Below, piece after piece: positions 56,248-64,000 of a stretch of DNA of 64,000 nucleotides. Position 1 is the first letter of the stretch, and each line of letters opens with the position of its first letter. The stretch is from JACMRI01 sp043778625. GTDB lineage: Bacteria; Bacteroidota; Bacteroidia; UBA4408. The translations under genes were made by a program, and so were the position numbers. The stretch covers positions 1-64,000 of the forward strand of contig JAYWFU010000044.1 of assembly GCA_043778625.1 (NCBI GenBank). The letters run 5' to 3'. The notes under the pieces are model-generated. The model saw only the letters and a list, made by a program, of their open reading frames with translations, made no database searches and had not been told where the DNA came from.

Positions 56248-58260
56248 CTAATTTAGCTGTTGTAATACTTGTTTTGCCTTACTACAATTGGGGTGTGTGC
56301 TTAGGCAATGTTGTAATAGTTGCTTTGCCTCGTTGTTTTTTTGTTGGTATAGTAGTAATCCTGCCTTGTTAAGTAGGGCAGTTTCGTAATCGGGGTCAAG
56401 CGCTAGGGCAGCGTTATATAGCTGTTCGGCTTTAGTTAGGTTGCCTTGTGTGGCTAATAAAAAACCATAGTTAGCCAAGGCAGCTACGTGTTTTGGGTTT
56501 TGGGTTATTACAAATTCAAACTGTTGTTGTGCTAAACTCGCGTTACCAGTGCTAGCAAGTAGTGTGGCGTATTTTACTTTAAAATCTAACGCATAAGGTG
56601 CTAGTGCACACGCTTTAGCATAGTAGGTTAGTGCGTTATTAATTTGGTTGGTGTTGTTGTAGGCTACAGCTATGCGGTAGGCCGTCCAGGCATGGGTATT
56701 GTCGTACGATTGCTTAACACAATGTGTGGTAAGCATGTAATTGTTGCTTAGCTTATTTACGTGAGTAAGCAACGTGGTGTACTCCTCTTTTAAAAAATAT
56801 ACATTAACCACAGCGTCAATTGTTAATTGCAATTGTTGGGTAGTGGTGCGTTGCAAATAATGTAATGCACTATCTAAGTAAGCAGCATTAATTTCAAACT
56901 TTTCGTACTGCGCAATGTATGCTCTTGCAGTTGTTAATGCGCTGGGTTTACTATCGTTAATGGCCTTGAGCCCAATAAATGTTTTTACTAAATTAGTTTT
57001 GTGCTTAGTTACAGGCACTCGTATGTAGTGGTCGTGTACTGTTACGTGGGGTATATCAATGCTTCCGCTCGGTGGCATGTGGCACGCCACGCAGTTAAGC
57101 ATGTTTGCACTTTGTTTTTTGTTGGCTTGTAAGTATTCGTTTTGTAAATTATGCGTAGGGTTAGCGTGGCATTTAATGCAGGCGTTATTAAAAATTTGCG
57201 TACCTGTTTTTTTAACACTTACGTGAGGGTTGTGGCACGTAACGCACGTTAAGCCATTAACATAGGGGCGCAGTGCCTTATTATTTACTTTTTTTAACGA
57301 GGCTGTAAAACATTTGCTTTGTTTTAATCTATCTGCATGGCTTGCCATTATAAACTCATCATCGGCATTTTTATACTTGGGCAAAAACACCGTCATTACA
57401 TCGGCAAGGCGCATTCCAGGTTTAAAATCAAAAAACGATTTGTCTTTGCTAAGTACCGCATTGCCCTGTAAGTGGCAGCGCGAACAAAGGTCAAACTGCT
57501 TGTCCACGTGTAGTTTAGCAGGGTTTACAATACTATAATCAATAAATTTGGAGGTGTCGGTAACGTCGCCATTGGCAAATTTTTCTACGTGCAATTGCCC
57601 TGGTCCGTGGCAACGTTCGCAGCCAATACCGTTGGGTATTTCATCGTATTTGTTTTCGCTCCCTAACACAAATTTAGGAAACGAATTGTGGCACGACATG
57701 CACTCCAATCCTATCTTACGTGCAAAGCGAGAGTTATGCCCGCTCTCAAACCCAGGCGGAAAATCCCATTGTTGTTTTTGTGCATAATACGTCATAGGCA
57801 TTTGGCACACATAGCCATTGGTAGTATACAAATGGGAGTTAGTGTGCTGTCCGCTACCTATTACGTAGTCCACCAGTTCGTGGTGTAAGTAAGTAGTATC
57901 TTTGTTTTGCAACCTGTACTCAGTTATTTGTAACCGCTTATTGGCAGTCCATTGGGCTATGTAATTATAGTTTAATAGCTTATCTTTTAACACATGCGGC
58001 GTACTGTAATCGGCTATTGATTTTTGTTGGGTGGCCACATCAAACGATTTGCCCATACCAGTTTCTTTAAACGTTTCGTAAATGCTAGCGTGGCACTGCG
58101 CGCACTTGGCCATACCTACATATTTTACTGTATCGTTGTGGTTTAAATACTGGTTAGCAGTAGTAGTGTTAGTAGGTGTTGTGGGTGCAGTGCAATTAAC
58201 CACACCTACGCTTATTAGCGCAATAATTAAAATAAATAAGCCATTTAGTTTAGTGTACAT
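56248..58260 (-). CDS. Seven-CxxCH multiheme cytochrome c with TPR domain
   Basis: 670 residues. The first half has seven CxxCH heme motifs: CAQCH (53-57), CMSCH, CERCH, CSRCH, CVTCH, CIKCH and CVACH. Spacing and the KETGMGKSF and GPGQLHVEKF blocks fit the cytochrome c554-like multiheme family with a C-terminal TPR domain. The second half (about 440-670) is TPR-like helical repeats (AALANYGFLLATQGNLTKAE, NKAGLLLYQQKNNEAKQ). The N-terminus is a signal with a possible lipobox (VGVVNC, Cys23), though Asn before Cys is unusual. Likely periplasmic electron-transfer protein; the assembly factor is the neighbour upstream in the window. Confidence 0.88.
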   Translation of the reverse strand: MYTKLNGLFILIIALISVGVVNCTAPTTPTNTTTANQYLNHNDTVKYVGMAKCAQCHASIYETFKETGMGKSFDVATQQKSIADYSTPHVLKDKLLNYNYIAQWTANKRLQITEYRLQNKDTTYLHHELVDYVIGSGQHTNSHLYTTNGYVCQMPMTYYAQKQQWDFPPGFESGHNSRFARKIGLECMSCHNSFPKFVLGSENKYDEIPNGIGCERCHGPGQLHVEKFANGDVTDTSKFIDYSIVNPAKLHVDKQFDLCSRCHLQGNAVLSKDKSFFDFKPGMRLADVMTVFLPKYKNADDEFIMASHADRLKQSKCFTASLKKVNNKALRPYVNGLTCVTCHNPHVSVKKTGTQIFNNACIKCHANPTHNLQNEYLQANKKQSANMLNCVACHMPPSGSIDIPHVTVHDHYIRVPVTKHKTNLVKTFIGLKAINDSKPSALTTARAYIAQYEKFEINAAYLDSALHYLQRTTTQQLQLTIDAVVNVYFLKEEYTTLLTHVNKLSNNYMLTTHCVKQSYDNTHAWTAYRIAVAYNNTNQINNALTYYAKACALAPYALDFKVKYATLLASTGNASLAQQQFEFVITQNPKHVAALANYGFLLATQGNLTKAEQLYNAALALDPDYETALLNKAGLLLYQQKNNEAKQLLQHCLSTHPNCSKAKQVLQQLN

Positions 58261-58403
58261 GTATACTAATTGATGCGTTTAAAAGTGTACTTAATACGCA
58301 CATCAAATATACACAACAACTGCATTGCTTGGTATATAACTACACAACAATATGTAATAAATTACTACGCTTTGGGTTGAGTGCAAACTACCTTTATAAA
58401 TAA

Positions 58404-58431
58404 GCACTAAAAGCAAACTACGCTTTAGTGC
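58404..58431. promoter_or_regulatory. Hairpin in the divergent region between the multiheme cytochrome and rnhB
   Basis: GCACTAAAAGC (58404-58414) pairs with GCTTTAGTGC (58422-58431) with one bulged A, 7-base loop. No T-run follows on the plus strand. It lies 40 bp upstream of the rnhB start and may be an operator or leader structure. Function unknown. Confidence 0.5.
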
Positions 58432-58442
58432 ATAGTTTTAAC

Positions 58443-58450
58443 TATTTTTG
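58443..58450 (+). promoter_or_regulatory. Possible Bacteroidota -7 element of rnhB
   Basis: TATTTTTG matches the TAnnTTTG consensus, 20 bp upstream of the ATG. The -33 region is not recognisable (TTTA at 58423-58426 is the closest). Weak support. Confidence 0.2.
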
Positions 58451-58470
58451 AAATTAATAAACACAACACA

Positions 58471-59079
58471 ATGGCATTAGTTACCCGTAACAAATTATTA
58501 AATTACCTATTACCTAACCTAATTGAGGCAGGTTGCGACGAGGCAGGGCGAGGTTGCTTGGCAGGCCCAGTAGTAGCGGCTGCAGTTGTATTACCCGCTA
58601 GTTTTTATCATCCGTTGCTCAACGATTCTAAACAATTAAGCCACAAGCAACGTAACGAGTTACGCCCTATTATTGAAGCAGAGGCCATTGCTTATGCCGT
58701 AGGATTTGTTGATACTATTGAAATTGATAAAATAAATATACTTAACGCATCAATACTGGCTATGCACAAAGCATTACACAGTATAATAAAAACTACTAGT
58801 ATAGCACACATAATAGTAGATGGTAATAGGTTTACACCGTTTGAAAACATACCACACACCACCGTTGTAAAAGGCGATGGTAAGTACGCAAGCATAGCCG
58901 CCGCAAGTGTGTTAGCTAAAACTTATCGCGATGAATATATGTTGCAATTACATGCTACTTACCCACATTATTTGTGGGATAAAAATCAAGGATATCCTAC
59001 CAAGGCGCATAGGCAGGGCATTGTTAGCCATGGTGTTACGCCTTACCATAGGTTGAGTTTTACATTACTTGCTACGTAA
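58471..59079 (+). CDS. rnhB: Ribonuclease HII
   Basis: 202 residues. RNase HII removes ribonucleotides from DNA-RNA hybrids in repair and replication. The DEAGRG motif (GCDEAGRGCLAGP, near 22-34) carries the first catalytic Asp/Glu pair, IIVDGNRF the third Asp and KVYRDE-type block (AKTYRDEYM) the last. The LVTRNKLLNYLLPN start is normal. It ends 14 bp from the convergent fibre-like gene. Confidence 0.95.
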   Translation: MALVTRNKLLNYLLPNLIEAGCDEAGRGCLAGPVVAAAVVLPASFYHPLLNDSKQLSHKQRNELRPIIEAEAIAYAVGFVDTIEIDKINILNASILAMHKALHSIIKTTSIAHIIVDGNRFTPFENIPHTTVVKGDGKYASIAAASVLAKTYRDEYMLQLHATYPHYLWDKNQGYPTKAHRQGIVSHGVTPYHRLSFTLLAT

Positions 59080-59093
59080 ACGGTACTTACTAG

Positions 59094-60890
59094 TTAACTA
59101 ACTCTTCTCCAATATTTTACGGCAACGTTTACAGGGCGAGTTTCTGTACTAACATTACCAGTATTCATTGTGCCTACATTTATATTTAGGGTATGTGCGT
59201 GGTCGGGCACTGTGTGCGAATGGTCGGGGGCAGTAGTAGTGGGACGTGTTTTTATCCAATGACGGTGAGCAAAATGTTCTACATTGTGAGAGTGTCCGCC
59301 ATCTGTAGAGGTTGTTCCTGTGTAATATTCTCTATGAGTTCCAAAACCACCAACTCCGTAACTACCATCTGAAGGAGTTTCTGGAAAGCCATAAGTATAA
59401 CTATGGTTATGTGCTCCATTAACTGTTGTTCCGCCAACGATATTATAATCAGTACCTGTGCTACCCGTAGCGCCGCTACCTCCCCACCAAAATCTACCAT
59501 CACTTAGCGTGTTACCATTGCCATCGCCGTTATCGGCAGTAAATAATCGGCTATCATCAATGCTCCAGTTACCGCCCCAGTTGTGGCTGTGTGTGCCTGC
59601 ATTAGTAGTAGTTAATGCTCCGCTTCCGTTGGCCGTGCCACTGCCGTTATGGGTGTGGTCTTGCACGGCATCAGTTTGCACAGTAGCCGTTAGCACTCCG
59701 CCTGCGGCTACATTAGCATTGCCACCTGTGGCACGCAAAAACTCACCGTTTTGCACATCGGTACTTATCCAAACAGTGCAAGCGTATAATGTATTAGGGT
59801 CAGCTACTTGCGCCCATTGCACGTACGACGCACCAATAGGAGGAGTGTTAATATTTTGCCAGCACGTACCGTTATATACTTCCATGGTGCTTAGTGTAGT
59901 GTTGTAACGTGTAGTGCCAATAGGTGCGCCTATGGGTTGTTGGCCAGTTGTACCAGTGGGTACAGCTATGCCGTCGGTAGTGGCTATGTGTAATGCTACT
60001 GCAGGCGTTGTGGTGTTAATACCCACATTACCTGTGGTGTTGGCTATGGTTATGCGCTCAATACCACCTGCGTACATGTGTAAATCTTGCGCATTAGTTG
60101 TACCTAATTTATTAGTTGCAGTTGCGTTGTTGCCCTTAATTAGCCAAGCTTGTGCGGTTATGCTATCTGTCATGGTTTGCATAATGTTTTGCCCGCCTAC
60201 ATTTAGCGTGTTAAAATTACCAGTAGTTGCATTAATATAATTTGCCTGCAAGCTATCAATTACCGCATTGTTAATGTTAGCGTAGTTTATAGTACTACTA
60301 TCAATTACAGCGTTATTAATGCTAGCAAAGTTGGTTTTGCTACTGTCTATTACCGCATTGTTAATGTTGGCGTAGTTTATAGTACTGCTATCTACACTAA
60401 GTGTGTTAATGGTAGCATTATTTATTATTGCTACATTAGTTATGCTGGTGTCTACAGTAAGTAGGTTAATTGTGGCAACGTTTAAGGTACTAGTATCAGC
60501 TTTTAGTATATTAATTATAGTGGTAGCGTGGCTGTTCAAATAATTTTTAATGGCTGCGTTAAGTATAGCGGTATCAAGTGCGGTTGTAGCAGTGGTTTTT
60601 GCGCATAAGTTTTTCCAAGCCACGCCGTTATAAAAATGGTAGCAAGCACTATCAATGTTGTATATTAGCAAAGCACTTTCGGTAGCAGTGGGGGCTATGG
60701 CAAGCATTTGAGTAGTGGTAAGGCGTGGTGCCATAAAACCTTTGTCAGTTGCTTTAAGTTCCAGTATCGACTTGCTATTAGGTGTTATAGTACCTATTCC
60801 CACATTGTTTTGCGCACTTACTAACTGTGTGCTTAATATAGTTAAGGATAAAATAATTGTAATTTTAATAGCGTGTTTAAATTGTTTCAT
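59094..60890 (-). CDS. Secreted fibre-like protein with 15-residue repeat stalk and His-rich tail
   Basis: 598 residues. Signal peptide (KITIILSLTILSTQLVSAQ). An N-terminal fibre module (about 28-95: VGIGTITPNSKSILELK, APRLTTTQML) is followed by a stalk of 15-residue repeats (NAVIDSSTINYANIN and variants; about 130-215), a second fibre module (about 285-350: VGINTTTPAVALHI), and a His-rich C-terminal part (about 405-580) full of HSH, HTH and HAH groups such as HTHNGSG, THSHNWGG and HSHTVPDHAH. The overall plan recalls phage tail-collar and receptor-binding fibres. No T9SS domain. The His clusters could bind metal, but this is inference. Confidence 0.82.
   Translation of the reverse strand: MKQFKHAIKITIILSLTILSTQLVSAQNNVGIGTITPNSKSILELKATDKGFMAPRLTTTQMLAIAPTATESALLIYNIDSACYHFYNGVAWKNLCAKTTATTALDTAILNAAIKNYLNSHATTIINILKADTSTLNVATINLLTVDTSITNVAIINNATINTLSVDSSTINYANINNAVIDSSKTNFASINNAVIDSSTINYANINNAVIDSLQANYINATTGNFNTLNVGGQNIMQTMTDSITAQAWLIKGNNATATNKLGTTNAQDLHMYAGGIERITIANTTGNVGINTTTPAVALHIATTDGIAVPTGTTGQQPIGAPIGTTRYNTTLSTMEVYNGTCWQNINTPPIGASYVQWAQVADPNTLYACTVWISTDVQNGEFLRATGGNANVAAGGVLTATVQTDAVQDHTHNGSGTANGSGALTTTNAGTHSHNWGGNWSIDDSRLFTADNGDGNGNTLSDGRFWWGGSGATGSTGTDYNIVGGTTVNGAHNHSYTYGFPETPSDGSYGVGGFGTHREYYTGTTSTDGGHSHNVEHFAHRHWIKTRPTTTAPDHSHTVPDHAHTLNINVGTMNTGNVSTETRPVNVAVKYWRRVS
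60254..60388 (-). repeat. Three tandem 45-bp repeats inside the fibre-like gene
   Basis: The coding DNA repeats with a 45-bp period at 60254, 60299 and 60344, and a degenerate fourth unit begins at 60389. Units 1 and 3 are nearly identical and unit 2 is more diverged. Each encodes a 15-residue NxxIDSSxxNxAxIN stalk unit. Confidence 0.85.
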
Positions 60891-61258
60891 ATTGTTTTTA
60901 ATTTTGATTATAAAACAAATATAATTATTTAATTAAAAGGCGTAAACAGTAACAAATTTAAAATTAACTTAATAAATTTAGGTGTAAAAAGCAATTATAT
61001 AACCTAAATTCTAAAATATAATAATTACTATTAGAAGAGAGTTAATGCAACTAAACCAATTGGTTAAATTAATAGAAATATTTTATTTCAGATATTATTC
61101 TAGATAAATATATAGAATAATAAACTTAATATACAAATGCTTTCAAATTTATGATTTGAAAACTACTTTACACAAATAATGTTACGAATAGAAACAATTT
61201 ACTATTTTAGCAGTAAATTCAAATTAGTCAACTTTAAAAGTTTAAAATATATTACCAT
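60891..61258. other. 368-bp very AT-rich divergent intergenic region with several inverted repeats
   Basis: No coding potential is seen. It holds AATTTAGGT (60975-60983) with ACCTAAATT (61002-61010); the 12-bp palindrome AACCAATTGGTT (61054-61065); TATTATTCTA (61093-61102) with its complement (61113-61122); and TTTCAAAT (61141-61148) with ATTTGAAA (61154-61161). The last two have short loops. A CAAATATA (60916-60923, minus-strand TATATTTG) resembles a Bacteroidota -7 element for the fibre-like gene. Confidence 0.6.
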
Positions 61259-62242
61259 ATGATGAAAGCCCTAATAGATAATTTCCCTACTCAATTACAA
61301 GAAGCATTAACAATAGCTAATGCAGCTGCTTTAACACCTGCCAATACTACTATAACCAATGTTGTAATTGCAGGGCTTGGCGGTTCAGGCATTGGCGCTA
61401 CAATTTTACAAGAGTATTTATTAGATAAATCTGCACTACCCATTACTGTAATTAAGGGCTATACATGCCCAGCAAGTGTTAGTAACACTACACTATTTAT
61501 AGGCTGTTCCTACAGTGGTAATACTGAGGAAACTGTATTTACTACTAAAGCAGCTTTGGCCAAAGGCGCTAAAGTAGTGGTGATAAGTAGCGGCGGTAGT
61601 TTAATTGACTTTGCCCAACAACATGCATTAAATTACATACAACTGCCTAGTGGTATGCCTCCACGTGCATGCTTAGGTTATTCGCTTACACAACTACTTA
61701 AAGTAGGTAGTTTTTTTAATGTTGCTTCAATCAACGTTAATGACGAAATTACTAACACCATACAATTACTTACTACTGAGCATCAAAATATTATAACTAT
61801 TGCCAAAGCCGCTGCTAGCGTATTACACAAGCGCTTGCCAATAATATATACGATGAGCAACGAGGGGGTTGTTATACGTTTTAGACAACAACTAAACGAA
61901 AACTCAAAAATGTTGTGCTGGCACCACGTAATACCCGAAATGAACCACAACGAATTAGTGGGATGGGCTGATAGCCACGACGATGCCGTGGTGGTGGTGG
62001 TTAGAAACGACAACGATTACGCTCGTAATAACATGCGCTACGATATTTGCAAACCCGTGTTTGAAAAATATGCACATAGTATTTTAGAATTACATAGTAA
62101 AGGTACCAGCGACTTACAACGTATATTTTACCACATTCATTTGGGCGATTGGATAAGTATTATTTTATCGGAATTAAACGAAGTTGATGCCATGAATATT
62201 GATATCATTAATCATTTGAAAGGGCATTTAGCCAATAATTAA
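61259..62242 (+). CDS. Bifunctional phosphoglucose/phosphomannose isomerase-like SIS protein
   Basis: 327 residues. SIS-domain sugar-phosphate isomerase, converting glucose 6-phosphate and mannose 6-phosphate to fructose 6-phosphate. The N-terminal block has GLGGSGIGA (42-50), CSYSGNTEETV (the SIS phosphate-binding loop), and GMPPRACLGY. The C-terminal catalytic residues lie in PEMNHNELVGW and HLGDW. Start is the first of two adjacent ATGs. lipB follows with 14 bp between. Confidence 0.9.
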   Translation: MMKALIDNFPTQLQEALTIANAAALTPANTTITNVVIAGLGGSGIGATILQEYLLDKSALPITVIKGYTCPASVSNTTLFIGCSYSGNTEETVFTTKAALAKGAKVVVISSGGSLIDFAQQHALNYIQLPSGMPPRACLGYSLTQLLKVGSFFNVASINVNDEITNTIQLLTTEHQNIITIAKAAASVLHKRLPIIYTMSNEGVVIRFRQQLNENSKMLCWHHVIPEMNHNELVGWADSHDDAVVVVVRNDNDYARNNMRYDICKPVFEKYAHSILELHSKGTSDLQRIFYHIHLGDWISIILSELNEVDAMNIDIINHLKGHLANN

Positions 62243-62256
62243 TTTTAATAGCGGTA

Positions 62257-62982
62257 GTGAATAAAAACGTATTAGTAAAACAACTCGGCTTGATGGACTA
62301 CCAACAAGCTTGGAGCTATCAAGAGGAATTATTGCAACAAACCGTAGCTATAAAAACAAACAATCGCAACAACGAAAACACACCTACTTATACCCCTCAA
62401 CTTACCCCTAATCATTTATTATTTGTAGAGCATCCGCATGTGTACACACTAGGTAAATCGGGGCATTTGGAATATTTACTAGCGAGCGATGATTTTTTAA
62501 AATCGATAAATGCTACCTTTTACAAAATAAATAGAGGTGGGGATATTACCTATCATGGCCCTGAACAAATGGTAGTATACCCTATTTTAGATTTAGACAA
62601 TTTTTTTACCGACATACACAAATACCTTCGTTTTTTGGAGGATGTTGTAATTAACGTACTTAACGATTATAACATAGTAGCAGGGCGTTACGCAGGTTAC
62701 ACAGGCGTGTGGATAGACGCTGACAATGCTACAAAAGCGCGTAAAATATGCGCAATGGGAGTACGTTGTAGCCGTTGGGTAACTATGCACGGAATAGCTT
62801 TAAATGTAAATACCGACCTCAATTATTTTGATTATATAGTGCCGTGTGGTATTAAAGATAAACAAGTAACCTCATTACAAAAAGAACTTGGACGCACAGT
62901 ATCAATGACTGAAGTACAACAAAAATTTGAATATTATTTTGCACAACAATTTGAGTGTGACTTAATGGTTAAGAACAAGTAA
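62257..62982 (+). CDS. lipB: Octanoyl-[acyl-carrier] transferase LipB
   Basis: 241 residues, starting at GTG (62257). LipB moves octanoyl from ACP to the lipoyl domains of dehydrogenase complexes, before LipA inserts sulfur. The RGGDITYHGPEQMVVYP motif (near 91-107) and the catalytic Cys197 (VPCGI) with Lys (RKICAMGVRCSRWVTMHG) are in place. The GTG start fits because the upstream gene ends 14 bp earlier and no ATG is closer. LipA is not in the window. Confidence 0.94.
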   Translation: MNKNVLVKQLGLMDYQQAWSYQEELLQQTVAIKTNNRNNENTPTYTPQLTPNHLLFVEHPHVYTLGKSGHLEYLLASDDFLKSINATFYKINRGGDITYHGPEQMVVYPILDLDNFFTDIHKYLRFLEDVVINVLNDYNIVAGRYAGYTGVWIDADNATKARKICAMGVRCSRWVTMHGIALNVNTDLNYFDYIVPCGIKDKQVTSLQKELGRTVSMTEVQQKFEYYFAQQFECDLMVKNK

Positions 62983-63064
62983 ATACTCTAACAACACAAC
63001 TAATAAATTAGGAAAAAAACATAATTTTTTAGGTATATTTAACCCCAGATTCATAGTGTAGTAT

Positions 63065-64000
63065 ATGCAAATTAACAAAAACCAATCATTTGCGGCCATA
63101 ACATGGCATAGGTTCAAAAGCAATAAATTAGCATTAGCTGGTTTGTTTGTAATAGTATTAGCTACTTTAGTGGCAATACTTGGAGCTTATATTAGGCCCG
63201 ATGGTACACCGCATGCTAATACTATGAACCTATCACTTACAACACAAAAACCTAGTTTTAGTGTTAAAATGTTGTGCGTTCGCAAAAATAACGATCAAGA
63301 ATCGAGTGGATTTTTTGGTGGCTTATTTTTTGGTGGTACCGAAAACAAATTTCAATACTTACCTATAACCGCCTATACATTTGAGGGTGATACTATTGCC
63401 GTAACCGAATTTCAGGGAGGTAACCCATTGCCCATGCCTACTAAAAAATTTAATTTAGCTAATGTAGTTTATTCGCTTTCGCTTACTAATAGTGTAAATA
63501 CTAGTAAAGCGGGCGTCATTACTTTTTGCACACAAGACGGTGTTGTCCACCACGAAAGCATTACTACCTTACAAGCACAAATAGAACAACATAATATCAT
63601 TACAAAAAAATACTTATTAGGCACTGATCGTTTTGGCCGCGATATGTTAAGCAGAATAATGTCAGGTACATTAATATCATTGGCAGTTGGATTTATATCA
63701 GTATTCATATCCATATTTATTGGTACTGCATTGGGTGCTATGGCAGGATTTTATAAAGGTAGAGTAGACGATGCAATTATGTGGTTAATTAACGTAGTGT
63801 GGAGCATACCTACCCTACTATTAGTTATAGCCATAACATTAGCGTTGGGCAAAGGTTTTTGGCAAATATTTATTGCCGTTGGGTTAACTACTTGGGTAGA
63901 GGTAGCGCGTGTAGTGCGTGGGCAGGTGCTTAGCCTTAGTGAAAAAGAATTTGTAGAGGCTGGGCGTGCCTTAGGTTATAGCAATGCTCGCATAATTATT
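63065..64000 (+). CDS. ABC transporter permease, oligopeptide/dipeptide type (partial, runs off the edge)
   Basis: 312 codons, open to the last base. DppC/OppC-type inner-membrane permease for peptide import or similar substrates. TM1 is at about 23-43 (LALAGLFVIVLATLVAILG). A soluble insert of about 140 residues follows (45-185), rich in beta strands (FQYLPITAYTFEGD), which is absent from most Proteobacteria and, as I recall, typical of Bacteroidota. The permease core starts LGTDRFGRDMLSR (185-197) and ends in the EAGRALG loop, the ATPase-binding EAA motif. The C-terminus is outside the window. Start ATG at 63065 chosen because it opens a normal MQINKNQSF N-terminus. Confidence 0.9.
   Translation, partial: MQINKNQSFAAITWHRFKSNKLALAGLFVIVLATLVAILGAYIRPDGTPHANTMNLSLTTQKPSFSVKMLCVRKNNDQESSGFFGGLFFGGTENKFQYLPITAYTFEGDTIAVTEFQGGNPLPMPTKKFNLANVVYSLSLTNSVNTSKAGVITFCTQDGVVHHESITTLQAQIEQHNIITKKYLLGTDRFGRDMLSRIMSGTLISLAVGFISVFISIFIGTALGAMAGFYKGRVDDAIMWLINVVWSIPTLLLVIAITLALGKGFWQIFIAVGLTTWVEVARVVRGQVLSLSEKEFVEAGRALGYSNARIII

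Noticed and set aside
60254..60388. 45-bp tandem repeats as a possible CRISPR array
   Set aside because: The repeats are directly adjacent with no spacers and they encode regular protein stalk units in frame.
1..64000. rRNA, tRNA or CRISPR genes
   Set aside because: I looked in the intergenic regions for tRNA T-loop motifs, rRNA-like sequence and spaced repeats and saw none. A tRNA search tool would be decisive.

Overview
The window is a 64 kb piece of an AT-rich chromosome from a member of the Bacteroidota, probably a Chitinophagales- or Sphingobacteriales-like lineage (the phylum is well supported, the order is a guess). The evidence is a type IX secretion (T9SS) regulator (PorX), a PorP/SprF-family protein, several secreted proteins with T9SS C-terminal sorting domains, a gliding-motility-type C-terminal domain, a large fused CcmF/CcsA-type cytochrome c assembly protein, DUF6702 and DUF2461 proteins, and the Bacteroidota form of an oligopeptide-type ABC permease. 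I saw no rRNA, tRNA, CRISPR array, intact prophage or intact insertion sequence.

Layout. 1-437 is a decayed zone: the right end of an IS5-like element and a broken fragment of an M1 peptidase tail. 438-6849 (minus) reads sufC, sufD, recR, a glycosyltransferase with an extra N-terminal domain, and the Kdo transferase gene. 7115-13246 (minus) has tpiA, prmA and a 1503-residue secreted protein of unknown function. 13247-13994 is a gene-poor scar with a frameshifted gene remnant and a long imperfect inverted repeat. 13995-19688 (plus) carries psd, an M16 peptidase, mnmH and selD. ugd stands alone on the minus strand. 21156-24693 (plus) is a DUF58 protein, an alpha-toroid protein and an MBOAT acyltransferase. 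24825-29666 is a 1613-residue T9SS cargo. 29771-36085 (minus) is a run of mostly housekeeping genes: DUF2461, a T9SS cargo with one CxxCH heme motif, DUF952, a MazG-like hydrolase, ahcY and an M1 peptidase. 36132-37875 (plus) is DUF6702 and recF. 37865-39654 (minus) is a T9SS cargo and a GH75-like lipoprotein. 39795-49628 (plus) is porX, an RsmI-like methylase, a gliding-motility-type adhesin with its PorP/SprF partner, a glycosyltransferase and a 2-hydroxyacid dehydrogenase. 49631-58260 (minus) has a thioesterase, a Gly-rich fibre-like protein, a T9SS cargo, the cytochrome c assembly protein and a seven-heme TPR cytochrome. The right end has rnhB, a second fibre-like protein with a 45-bp repeat stalk, a sugar-phosphate isomerase, lipB and the start of an ABC permease cut by the window edge.

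How the parts relate. A surface theme recurs: PorX regulation, a PorP/SprF porin-like partner beside its presumed type B cargo, four to five further cargo proteins, and two fibre-like proteins. A second theme is heme: the assembly factor lies next to a multiheme cytochrome, and a T9SS cargo carries a heme motif. A third is selenium use restricted, within this window, to tRNA selenouridine (mnmH-selD). No complete new defence or mobile system is visible. The observations most worth a second look are the immunity-protein-like domain fused to the glycosyltransferase, the peptidase tail remnant with an intact paralogue 33 kb away, and the structured scar at 13.4-13.8 kb.
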